The position numbers were made by a program, and so were the translations under genes. Below are positions 44,526-55,600 of a stretch of 64,000 bases of DNA, one piece after another. The notes beneath the pieces were generated by a model. It was not told the DNA's origin. It saw nothing but the letters and a program-made list of their open reading frames with translations, and ran no database searches. Positions within the stretch are counted from its first letter, which is position 1. Each line of letters starts with the position of its first letter. The DNA comes from Chitinophaga flava (lineage in GTDB: Bacteria; Bacteroidota; Bacteroidia; Chitinophagales; Chitinophagaceae): assembly GCF_003308995.1 (NCBI RefSeq), contig NZ_QFFJ01000002.1:1116001-1180000 (forward strand). The letters are read 5' to 3'.

Positions 44526-45467
44526 ATGCCCACCCGCGCGAATCATCCATCCATTCCGCAATATAGCCTGGAAGAATCGAGGCCCCTGCACCGCCAGCCG
44601 GAAGACACCACCACATTCGGATACAGCAATCTGGAAGAAGAGCTGAAAATAAAAGGTTTTGAGCTGTACTCCAGTGCGGGCGTACGTGCACAGATGGGGC
44701 CCCTCAAATCGGATTATTACCGTATTAGCATCTCTGTGCGGGGTGTCACAAAAATACAACTGGGGCTGGAAGACTTCACCCATGGCAATGGCACCATCAG
44801 CTTCACTTTCCCCGGACAGATATTCAGCAAACGCGGATTGAGCGATGATGCATTCGGATACTATCTGCTGTTTGAACCGGCTTTTCTGGAAGATACCATC
44901 GCACCAGACAGAATTCCTGCTGAATTTCCTTTTTTCGCCTATGCAGGAGTCCCTTTTATGCAACTGTTGCCGGCCGAACTGAATGCTGTCACCGGTTTTG
45001 TGGAACGTATCAATACAGAACTGCAGCAACACCACCACGGAAGAGATAAAGCCATACGGTTATATTTGTATCTGTTGCTCCTGGAGCTGAAACGCAGCTA
45101 TCTCCGGCAGGAGCTGCACCAGACAATCCAGGATACCGCACATACCTACCTGGTGCCGCGGTATAAAAAACTGGTGAGTGAGCATTTTCTTACTAAAAGA
45201 AAAGTGGCCGACTATGCCACCCTGCTGGGGGTTACACCCAATCATCTGAACAGGGCTATCAGGGAAAGCACCGGCCACACGGCATCCGAGGCGATTACAG
45301 ACATGTTGGTAAGAGAGGCCAAAGCCGCCTTACGATACTCCGATACTACCATTGCCGCCATATCTGATCAGCTTAGTTTCAGCGATCCTGCCGGCTTTAA
45401 CCGCTTCTTCCGGGAAAAAACCGGACAAACACCTATGGCTTATCGTAAAAATGCAGCATTCAGTTAA
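44526..45467 (+). CDS. AraC-family transcriptional regulator
   Basis: A 313-residue regulator. The N-terminal half (about 20-190) is a cupin-like sensing region (YRISISVRGVTKIQLGLEDF; ISFTFPGQIFSKRGL). The C-terminal AraC domain (about 205-310) has both helix-turn-helices: RKVADYATLLGVTPNHLNRA with RESTGHTASEAI, and TTIAAISDQLSFSDPAGFNRFFREKTGQTP with PMAYR, the family signature. It follows the MarR gene by 4 nt and precedes the SDR gene by 62 nt, so the SDR protein is a candidate target or co-operon product. Confidence 0.92.
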   Translation: MPTRANHPSIPQYSLEESRPLHRQPEDTTTFGYSNLEEELKIKGFELYSSAGVRAQMGPLKSDYYRISISVRGVTKIQLGLEDFTHGNGTISFTFPGQIFSKRGLSDDAFGYYLLFEPAFLEDTIAPDRIPAEFPFFAYAGVPFMQLLPAELNAVTGFVERINTELQQHHHGRDKAIRLYLYLLLLELKRSYLRQELHQTIQDTAHTYLVPRYKKLVSEHFLTKRKVADYATLLGVTPNHLNRAIRESTGHTASEAITDMLVREAKAALRYSDTTIAAISDQLSFSDPAGFNRFFREKTGQTPMAYRKNAAFS

Positions 45468-45529
45468 TATTATGCAGTATCCGGATAACAATGCTCTTCT
45501 TTTTATACCCCAATTTTACAGTCATAAAA

Positions 45530-46255
45530 ATGAAGAAAATGTCCACCTTAGAAAACAAAAAAGTGATTATCGCCGGAGGTTCTTCCGGCATCGGACTGGC
45601 TACTGCCGCATTGCTCGTACAGGAAAAAGCACAGGTTATAATTACCGGTCGTAACCCCGACCGACTGGAGGAAGCAGCCAAAGTGGTCCCCACTGCAGGC
45701 CTTGAAGTACTAGACAGTAACAACCGCGCATCGCTGGATGCTTTTTTTGCCGCACAGGGGCCGCTGGACCATCTGGTGATAGCTCTCAGCGGTTCCAAAG
45801 GCGGCGGTATGTTCAAAGACTTATCGTTGCAGGACCTGCGGGCCGGCTTTGAAGGCAAGTTCTGGCCTCAGCTGGACACATTGCAGGCAGCTTTGCCCTA
45901 TTTGAACAAGCAGGGTAGCATCACCCTGGTGACGGCTATCTCCAGTGTCAGCAGAATGCCCGGTACTGCCGGCCTGGCGGCGATCAACGGTGCGCTCGAG
46001 ACCATGATCCCCGGCCTCGCAAAAGAATTCCAACCCTTACGTATCAACGCGGTTTCACCCGGTATCGTGAATACGCCCTGGTGGGACTTCCTGCCCGCTG
46101 CTGATAAAGCAGAAGCATTTAAAGGTTATGCAACACAAATACCAGTAGGTAAAGTAGCAGAACCGGAAGAGGTGGCAGCGGCCATCCTGTTTCTGATGAA
46201 CAATGCCTATACAACGGGCACGGTGCTACGTTGCGATGGAGGATTAAGCCTGTAA
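45530..46255 (+). CDS. SDR-fold protein lacking the catalytic Tyr/Lys
   Basis: A Rossmann-fold protein of 241 residues from the ATG at 45530 (an upstream in-frame ATG at 45491 would add 13 residues). The nucleotide-binding motif AGGSSGIG is intact and the C-terminal NAVSPGIVNTP and CDGGLSL are typical of classical short-chain dehydrogenases. The active site is not: where classical SDRs have YxxxK, this protein reads AAINGALE, so Tyr is Ile and Lys is Leu, although the Ser region (AISSVS) remains. The Lin1944-like SDR subgroup lacks these residues in the same way. It may bind NAD(P) without oxidoreductase activity. Confidence 0.82.
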   Translation: MKKMSTLENKKVIIAGGSSGIGLATAALLVQEKAQVIITGRNPDRLEEAAKVVPTAGLEVLDSNNRASLDAFFAAQGPLDHLVIALSGSKGGGMFKDLSLQDLRAGFEGKFWPQLDTLQAALPYLNKQGSITLVTAISSVSRMPGTAGLAAINGALETMIPGLAKEFQPLRINAVSPGIVNTPWWDFLPAADKAEAFKGYATQIPVGKVAEPEEVAAAILFLMNNAYTTGTVLRCDGGLSL

Positions 46256-46344
46256 CGGGCATATACCGACAACCGTCGGAGCCCGCTTTTTTCTTCGGAT
46301 CACAGGCCCCTCTGCCAGATCGTGAAATAACGCTGAAGCAAGCA

Positions 46345-46388
46345 CGTAAAGCAGCAATGGTATCAACAAATACCGTTGCTGCTTTACG
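46345..46388 (+). terminator. Strong hairpin after the SDR gene
   Basis: A 19-bp stem, 46345-46363 pairing with 46370-46388, with one G-U-type mismatch and a 6-nt loop CAACAA; the outer 13 bp (CGTAAAGCAGCAA) pair perfectly. No T-run follows directly (GCTTTATG), so it could be an RNA-stabilising structure or a factor-assisted terminator. It is 90 nt downstream of the SDR stop. Confidence 0.5.
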
Positions 46389-46583
46389 GCTTTATGAAAC
46401 TTTCCCCCCCTTTGAACATAATCCCTTTTTCCACTGTTGTAATATTGCAATGATGCTACGAGTGTGGCCCCGATGTATGTAGAGTCAGGTATCATCCCCG
46501 AATCATTGGAAGTACATGTTTATGGCGCAGCAAAATTTTCGGATGCAGGAGCATGCGCAGGAATTCTTTTCTCTGGATATACC

Positions 46584-46601
46584 ATAACAAAAAATTGTTA
46601 T
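46584..46601. promoter_or_regulatory. Palindrome upstream of the adhesin gene
   Basis: ATAACAA at 46584-46590 and TTGTTAT at 46595-46601 form a perfect 7-bp inverted repeat around AAAA, 72 nt before the adhesin ATG. It could be an operator; nothing in the sequence identifies the regulator. Confidence 0.3.
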
Positions 46602-46672
46602 CTCCCAGGCAGCAGGCGGGGAGCAGTTATCACCGGTAGCAGAAAAACCAATAAAGTTCAAACCCAGCAAAT

Positions 46673-49600
46673 ATGGTAAAGAGGCTCTCCATTTTTGTAA
46701 ATGTGCAGAGAGGCATGTTCCGTGTTGTTAAACAGTTATGCTACATTATCCTGCTGTTACTGGCAGGTAGTCATGTGAAAGCCCAGCAGTGTACTGGTTC
46801 CTTGGGCGATCCTGTTTTTAAGGAAACATTCGGCCAGGCGGCTACGGCAGCCAAACCTACACTCGGGCCTCCCTTGCCGGCAGGTATCACTACCTACACC
46901 TACTATGCACCTGGCGTAGGCTCCCGGCCTACCGGTCCTTACCCGGGCCAGTATACGATCAGCAACACTACCCGGGGGTACAACAATATTTATTTTGTGG
47001 ACAGACCCGATCATACCAGTACGGATGGCCGGGGATTTTGTATGGTGGTAGATGCCAATGCTACCCCTGACAAGTTTTATGAACGAACCATCACAGGATT
47101 ATGTGCGGGCACTACTTTCGAGTTTTCTGCCTGGATCATGAATATCAATCCCCAGGCAGGTGTATCGCAGCCCAGCCTGCGCTTCGACATTGTGGACGCT
47201 AATAACCCCAACGGGACACCGATAAAATCAGTGTCTACCGGCCTGGTACCTTTTCAAAACCCAGGCACCTGGGTACGGGAGGCTGGTATCTTTCAGATGC
47301 CTTCCACTACCAGCGCCGTTATCCTCCGTATCTTCAGTAATACACCCAGCAGCAATGGCAACGACCTGGCGCTGGATGATATCGCTTTTGCAGCCTGTGG
47401 TCCTCCCATCACCTTTACACAAACTACTGGTGTGGTATGTAGTGGTGCTACCAGCGGCTTTGCAGTAAGCCTGCCGGTAGGAAGTTATTCCAATTATTTT
47501 TTCCAGTTGCAGAAAAGAGCACTGGGAACCACCAGCTGGGCCAATGAAGGTGGTGTGATCAATAACGGGGGCAACAACCAATTCACCTTCAGCGTACCCA
47601 ATGCGAGGGCCGGCTTTGAATACCGGGTACTGGCTGCCGGTGGCATAGCAGAAATTAACAATACCAGCTGCCGCGTAGTGTCTAATCCGGTAGAGCTGAA
47701 AGTGATCGACTATACCGTAGGGATCACAGGACCCACCTCTATCTGCTATAATACCAGCACCCAATTGTCAGCGGTAGTTACCCCCAAAGCGGGTACAGGT
47801 ACCCCCACTACCGGTTTTAGTTATACCTGGGAAACCAGTAATAACGCTGCCACCGGCTGGACCGTTGTGCCAGGACAGAATGGCGCCACACTCAATATCG
47901 GTCCGCTGACTGCAAATAGTTATTACCGGGTAACAGCTACCATCAATGGCTGTAGCGGTGATGGCGTGTCTAATACCTTCCGGGTGACGGTTAATCCAAA
48001 TATCAGTGCCACTATAGGTACGGTAATGCCCGTATGCCAAGGGACAGCCCTGTTCAGTTTACCCTATACCATTGTTTCCGGTAATGCTGATATCTACAGT
48101 ATTACTTCCACCAATATGCCCGGCTTTAATCCGGTAACAGGTGCTGGTCTGGTGGGTTCTCCGATAAACGTGGTCATCCCCGGCAGTACAGCTCCGGGCA
48201 CTTATCAATTTAACATCAGCTTCGGAAACAGAACCAGTGGCTGTTCATCTCCGGCTTACCCGGTCACGCTGGTGGTCAATCCTACTCCTACCACCGCTAC
48301 GGTAGGTTCTGATCAGCAGTTGTGTAATGTGAGTAGTACTAACCTTACCGGTAACACGCCGGTGAATGGTACAGGTCTCTGGACACAGCTGAGCGGCCCC
48401 AATACAGCCGTCTTTGATAATCCCACTCTTCCCAACGCACAGGTATCCGGTCTGGTGACCGGCACCTATGTGTTTAAATGGACCATCAGCAGCGGTACTT
48501 GTCCGTCTTCTTCCGCCAATCTGCGGGTAACGGAATTTGGTAATACTACGCTGCCCGATGCAGGCCCGGATTCTACCCAGTATAATTCCGGTGTGTTCCA
48601 CATGCAGGCCAACACTCCACAGGTAGGAACCGGCAAATGGGTGGTGATCAGCGGTAACCCCGTGATAGCCGATACTTCAGACCCGCATACCACCATCACC
48701 ATCGCTCCCAATACCAGCGCCACACTGGCCTGGACCATCACCAACAATGTCTGCCCTCCGCTGTCGGACCAGGTGACCATCACCTATGTAAGCCGCGCCG
48801 ACATACAGGCAACAAAGGAAATACTGGAGCTGGGACCCTATCTGGCTGGTCAGCCCCTGGTGTACCGTATGGTGATCACCAACGCAGGCCCCAGTAATGC
48901 CACTGGCGTGAGGATCACAGATGCGCTGCCTGCCGGATTCGCCAGTACCAAAATCACGGCGGCCAATACCGGTGCAGCACAAATCACCCAAAACAATTCT
49001 ACTGCCACCAATATCGATCTTACTGCCAATATCCCCACTGGCAATGCTACCATCACCATTACCGTGGAAGGCAATATCCTTTCTTCCTTCGAAGGAGATC
49101 TTACCAATACTGTTACTGCAGTATCTCCGGTGGTACCCGATCCTAACGGGGCTACCGCCACGGTAACGGTACCGGTTGCACGCCGTCCTTTCTTCGAAAT
49201 CATGAAGAGTGCGCCAGCTATGGCGGTGGCCGGTGAGTCTGTCACCTTCACGATTATCGCACGCAATACAGGACTGGGCGATGCACAGGCCGCCGTATTC
49301 ACAGACGCGATATCCGGTAAACTGACCAACGTCAGCTGGACGGCTACAGCCACCGGCAAAGTGAATATTACTTCCGGCGCTACCGGCACTGGCAACAATG
49401 TAACGGTAGTAGCCAATTATCCCGGATCAGTGACCCCTACTGATACCGGAAAAGTATATATCAGTGTAACCGGCACCGTTAGTGCCAATGCTACTGGTAC
49501 TATCGACAACGTGGCTACCGTGACTCCTACGGAGACCACAGTAGGGCCATTTACGTCCAACACCACCCATACTACTATCAGCAGCTCGCCGGGACTGGTG

Positions 49601-52600
49601 ATAGACAAAAGCCGTACTTCGCCCGTGATCGCTATTGCTGGCACACCTATCGAATACGTCATCACCCTGATGAACAACGGGCCCAGTGATGCCATCAAAA
49701 CGGTGATTACAGATGCTGTACCGGCTGCCGTACAACAGGTACAGTGGACCGCCACCTCACAAGGTGCTGCGGCCGTCACAGCCGGCAACAGCGGTAGTGG
49801 TAATCAGATCAGCGTAACCGGCAATATTCCCGTTGGTTCATCCAACCGTATTGTTATTCGTATATCCGGTATCGTTAGTGGTGACTTTAGTGGCACGATT
49901 ACCAATACAGCTACAGCCACTCCTTCAGAGCCTGGCGTACCGCCGGTATCAGATACCGATGTGGCCACCGTTAGCAAAGCGGTGAAATTTACCATCACCA
50001 AAAACGGTCCGGCTACGGCTATCCCCGGAGGACAGATCTCCTATACAATAGACGTAAAGAATGAAGGTCCTTCCAACGCATCGCAGGCAGTAGTGACCGA
50101 CATCGTACCGGCTTCCCTGTACAATGTTACCTGGAATACCACTGTGGCAAGCGGTGGCGCAGTCATCACCAGCGGTGCTACCGGCTCCGGCAACCAGCTG
50201 TCGGTAACAGCCAATATGCCTGCAGAGTCAGTTATACATATTATTGTCAACGGTACTATTCAGCCTCCTACCAATACTCCTATCCGGAATACAGCTGTGG
50301 TAACGCCATCAGAGCCTAATACCACACCAGTAACTTCCAATGAAGTGGTGACCAATGTAACGCCGCAGGCAGCACTCACCATCAGCAAAACAGGCCCGGA
50401 TACCGCCAGGGCAGGAAGTCTGGTGACTTATGTGATTACAGTGGGTAACGATGGCCCCAGCAACGCCAGGGGTATGCAGATCAATGATAATGTGCCGGCT
50501 ACCCTGCAACAGGTTACCTGGACAGCCGTGGCCAACGGCAACGCCGCTATCTCCAGCGGAACACAAGGCTCCGGAAACAATATTGTCCTGACGGGGGATA
50601 TTGCTGCCGGTACAGGAAATAATATAGTCATCACCGTAACTGGTAAAATAGATCCTGCCTTCTCCGGCACTATCAGTAATACAGCAATGGTTATTCCTGC
50701 TGAGACGGGCAGTACAGGAGATACCGCTACCAAACAAACCGTTGTCAACAGGCTGCCGCAGCTCACGATCACTAAATCAGCTACCGATATGGTGCTGGCA
50801 GGGGATAGTGTAATCTATACTATCGAAGTGGGCAACACAGGCGCTTCCAACGCCCTCAATCTGGTAGTGACGGATGCAGTGCCTGCTGCATTGAGCGGAG
50901 TGAGCTGGTCAGCCAGCGCCCTCGGACAGGCTACTATTACCGGCAACAGCAGCGGTACCGGCAATAATGTACAGATCACCGGTTCTATTCCGTCCGGTAA
51001 TGGCAACAAGATCGTGATTACCGTGAGAGGTAAGACAGATCCGGGCTTTGCAGGTTCTATTGTGAACAATGCTACTGCCACGCCGTCTGAACCTGCACCT
51101 CCGGTAACGGCTACACAAACGGTGCTGGTGCGTAAACTGCCAGTGATACGGGTGTCCAAATCAGGGCCTTCTACTCTCCAGGCCGGGGAGCATATCACCT
51201 ATACTGTGGTAGTGACCAATACCAGCGTATCAAATGCAGATAACCTGGTCATCCAGGATATAGTACCGGCAGCGGTTACACAAACTACCTGGACTGCCGC
51301 CGTCAATGGTACCGCTACAATAGTTAGTGGTGCTACCGGTTCCGGTAATACAGTGGCTGTTACTGCCAATATTGGTGGTGGAGGCAATAATAGGGTGATC
51401 ATTACTATCAATGGAGTAGTGGATCCTGCTTTTGCGGGTACCTTCACCAACGTGGCTTCCGCACAGCCTTCCGAGCCGGGTACTGTACCGGCGGTGTCTA
51501 CTCCTGTGGTGACTACTGTAGTGCAACAGCCTTCACTGCACATCGTGAAAACCGGTCCGGCAACAGCCAGCGCCGGCGAAACCGTGAACTATCTGCTCAC
51601 CGTCACCAACACCGGACCATCCAATGCTACCGGTGTGCTGATCACAGATCAGATACCATCTCAATTGCAGAATGTCAGCTGGACAGCTACTGCCAGCGGT
51701 GGCGCGGTGATTGTCACCGGAGCTACCGGCACCGGTAACAACCTGGAGGTGAACGCCGATGTTCCGGTGAGCACCGGCACGGTGAGTATTATGGTGACCG
51801 GCACACTGCCATCAGCTACCGTGGCAGGAACTATCGTCAATGTGGCGACTGCTGACCCCAGAATACCAGATTTGCCAGCGGTATCCGATACCGTTAGAAC
51901 AGTTATCAGTCAACAGCCTAAGCTGCTGATAGATAAAATTGCACCGGCCAACCTGAATGCCGGAGAAACTATCCAGTATAGTATTAAAGTGGAGAACTCC
52001 GGTCCGAGCGATGCCAGGGCTACCGTGATTACAGACGCTATTCCGGCAACGGTGCTTAATCCTTCCTGGACAGCAGTAGCCAGCGGAGGCGCTGTCATCA
52101 GTTCCGGCAACACCGGTACCGGCAACCAGTTGAATGTGGTAGCCGACATCCCCGCAGGTACTGGTAATAGTATTACCATTACCATCACCGGTAACGTTCA
52201 ATCCGATTTTGCCGGTGTGATCACCAACACGGCTACCGCCACTGCTGCTGAGCCGGGCGTGTCACCGGTGAGCTCCACAGCATCTACTAATATCAGTCGT
52301 GCAGCGAAGCTGCAGATCAATAAAACCGGTCCTGCCAGCATCACCGCCGGTAATAATATCTCTTATACGCTACAGGTGATCAACAACGGTCCGAGTGATT
52401 CCCGTAACCTGACTATCAGTGACGTGATTCCTGCGGGAGTATTAAATGCAACATGGACGGCCACTGCAGCCAATGGAGCAGCTATTACTTCCGCTGCCAG
52501 CGGCTCCGGCAATGTGCAGTTGACTGGTAATATACCCATTACAACCGGTGCGATGATTACCGTACAGGTGAATGGTAAGGTAGATCCGAACTATGCAAAC

Positions 52601-55600
52601 CCCAGTATCACCAACGTAGCCACTGCTGTCAATGATCCGTCTTTCGCAACGCCGGTGGGCGATACCGCTACTGTGGTAACAACAGTGAACCGGGTGGCCA
52701 ATCTGAGGATTGTGAAGAGCGGTCCGGCCAACCAGGGCGCCGGAGAGCCGATGCAGTACATGTTAATGGTATATAACGATGGGCCTTCCAATGTGTCCGG
52801 CGCCCATGTGCAGGATGTGCTCCCTGCGGAATTGCTAAACCCAAGCTGGGTAACCGCCGGTACAGGCGGTGTTGCCAATATCACGCCGGCCAGTGGTACC
52901 GGTAATGTGGACCTTACCGCTGATATTCCGGCGGGAGGTATATTACAGGTGGCTATTTCTGGCGTACTCAGTCCGGCTGTTGTTAACGGTGCTACCATCT
53001 CCAATACCGCAACAGTGGCCCTGCCTGCAGGCAGCCCGATTGTTGACCCTAATCCGGCAGATAATACCAGCACCACTACCATGTCGGTAGATAATGATCC
53101 TATTGTGCGCATCTCCAAAACCGGTCCGTCTGTCGTGAATATCGGGGACTCCATTTTCTACCGTATCGTTGTAACCAATGGCGGTAACGGTAATATTACC
53201 GGCGCAGTCATCACTGATGTTGTACCAGCAGATGTGACGGTAAGCTCCTGGGGAGCTGCTGCAGCGGGTGCGGCCTCCGTCACAGGACCTGTTGCCGGTA
53301 CCGGTAATACGATCAGCACCACCGGCAATATACCGGTAGGCAATGGTAATATGCTGGTGATACTGGTAAGAGGTATTGTAAATAAAACAGCCCATACAAC
53401 TTTCACCAATACCGCCACTGTAGTGGCCGCGGAAAACAAAGAAAGTTCCGTCACTACCACCGTCAATCAGTCTACCGATGTAAGCATCGTCAAGAGCGGA
53501 CCTCAGCACATACTGGCAGGAGAAACCATCAACTATACCCTGCAGGTATACAATGCTGGTCCACATGATGTGGACTCTCTTGTGATTTCCGATGTGGTGC
53601 CGGCAACGATCACCAATGTTACCTGGAAGGCCACTGTAACCGGTACTGGTAGTGTAATCGGCAGTCAGGAAGTTGACAGCGCCGGTAGCAACATCGTCAT
53701 ACCGGGTAAACTGGCCGCGGGCAGTGGCAACTTCATCACTGTCCAGATCAGTGGTACCGTCAGCGGTAGCGCGGCTGCAGGTACTATTACCAATACGGCC
53801 CTTGTTGCTGTAGCTAATATCACCGACTATAATCTGGCTAATAATACCAGCAGTGTAACCACCACCATCGGGCGTAATGCCGGTGTACAGATACGGAAGA
53901 GCGGTCCTGCACAGGCGCAGGCAGGTAATACCATTACTTACCAGGTAGTGGTGACCAACGCCGGTCCGTCTGATGCTGCGGGTGTCAGCATTACAGATCT
54001 GGTGCCTGTTGCTGTGCAAAATGTAAGCTGGGTTGCGAATGTGACCGGTGGAGCTCAACTCACCGGGCCATTCTCCGGAACAGGTAATGTAAACACTACC
54101 GCCGACATCCCGGGTGGAGCAGGCAATAGTGTATCTATCACGATTACGGGTACACTGAATAATGACTTTGCCGGCAACGTCACCAACGTGGCCAGTGCCA
54201 GCAGCAGTGAAGTGCCGCAGGTGTCCGATTCAGTTACTACCGTGGTCAATAAACAATCTGATGTACAGATACGTAAATCAGGACCTGTGACCATTACAGC
54301 AGGGGATAAGGTCAACTATATCATCACTGTGACCAACAATGGTCCTGCCTTTGCACGTAACCTGCATATCACAGATACCATCGACGCCCGTATCCAGTCG
54401 GTGTCCTGGACTGCCAGCACTTCCGGCGGCGCCGTGGTAACAGCCGGTGGCAGTGGTACCGGTAATCAACTCAGTGTGAATGCCGATATTCCGCCTACAG
54501 GCCAGGCTACCGTTACCATTATGGTTACCGGTACCCTGTTGCCCGATGCCAGCGGTACACTCAGCAATACCGCCACCGTTACTTCTCCGGATCCGCAAAC
54601 ACCTACCGCCGTAACACCACCGGTGATCACTGAGATAGTACAACATCCGGAACTGATGATCAGTAAGAGCGGGCCGCAATCCCTGCATGCCGGAGAGTCT
54701 ATACTTTACCAGTTGCAGGTGACCAATAAAGGCCTGAGTAACGCTACTGACGCAGTAATCAGCGACGTAGTGCCGGCAGCGGTAGGACAGGTGAGCTGGA
54801 CAGCCACCGCAGTAAGTGGCGGCGCTGTTATCACTTCAGGAGCCAGCGGCAGCGGCAACAATGTAAATGTAGTGGCCAATATCCCGGCAGGAGCAGTCGT
54901 GCAGGTGACCATCCAGGGTAAAACTGATTCTACCTTCTCCGGTCAGTTGCTTAACACCGGTATCGCAACAGCGGCAGAACCAGGCAATACGCCGGATTCC
55001 TCGCAGGTACAGACTACGGTTACGCTGATGCCTGCCGTACAGATTACCAAAGCAGGTCCGGCAGCATTACAGTCCGGCCAGCAGATCACGTATACCCTCA
55101 TCGCGAGCAACAATGGCCCGAGTGTGGCCAGCAATGCGGTGATCACAGATGCGGTGCCTGCTGCTGTAACAGGTGTGAGCTGGACCGCAGTAGCTGCGGG
55201 CAATGCACAGCTTACAGGTGCTGCTTCCGGTACCGGCAACCTGGTAAGCCTTACCGCTAATATTCCGCCAGGCACTGGTAATAATATAACCGTTACCGTT
55301 AATGGCACCATAGATCCTGCCTTCAGGGATACACTGAAGAACGTGGGCATTATTACACCAACAGAACCCGGAGCACCGGCTGATACTTCTGCATTGGTAC
55401 AAACAGTCGTTACCGCCAAACCGGTATTACAGATACAGAAAGATGGCCCTGCCACCACCACTGCAGGCCAACCAATACAGTATACTATCATCGCCAGCAA
55501 CATCGGGCTTAGCAATGCAGTCAATTTCTCGCTGACAGACAACGTACCGGGCACCATCACGCAGGTAACCTGGAAAGCAGTGGCTAACGGCACCGCCGTG

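Larger units (their letters stand above)
46256..46672. other. 417-bp intergenic region with hairpin and palindrome
   Basis: Between the SDR gene and the giant adhesin gene I find no convincing coding sequence; short open frames on both strands lack any protein-like character. It holds the hairpin at 46345-46388, a run of seven C (46404-46410) and a small palindrome at 46584-46601. No TAnnTTTG box is visible near the adhesin start. Confidence 0.5.

Noticed and set aside
46231..46495. Short open frames on both strands between the SDR and adhesin genes
   Set aside because: Both run through the hairpin at 46345-46388, overlap each other and lack protein-like composition.
52943..54058. Minus-strand open frame of 371 codons, and several similar ones across the adhesin gene
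   Set aside because: All are opposite the 22-module adhesin. The repeated modules repeat the same stop-free antisense pattern. The products are low-complexity and unlike any protein.
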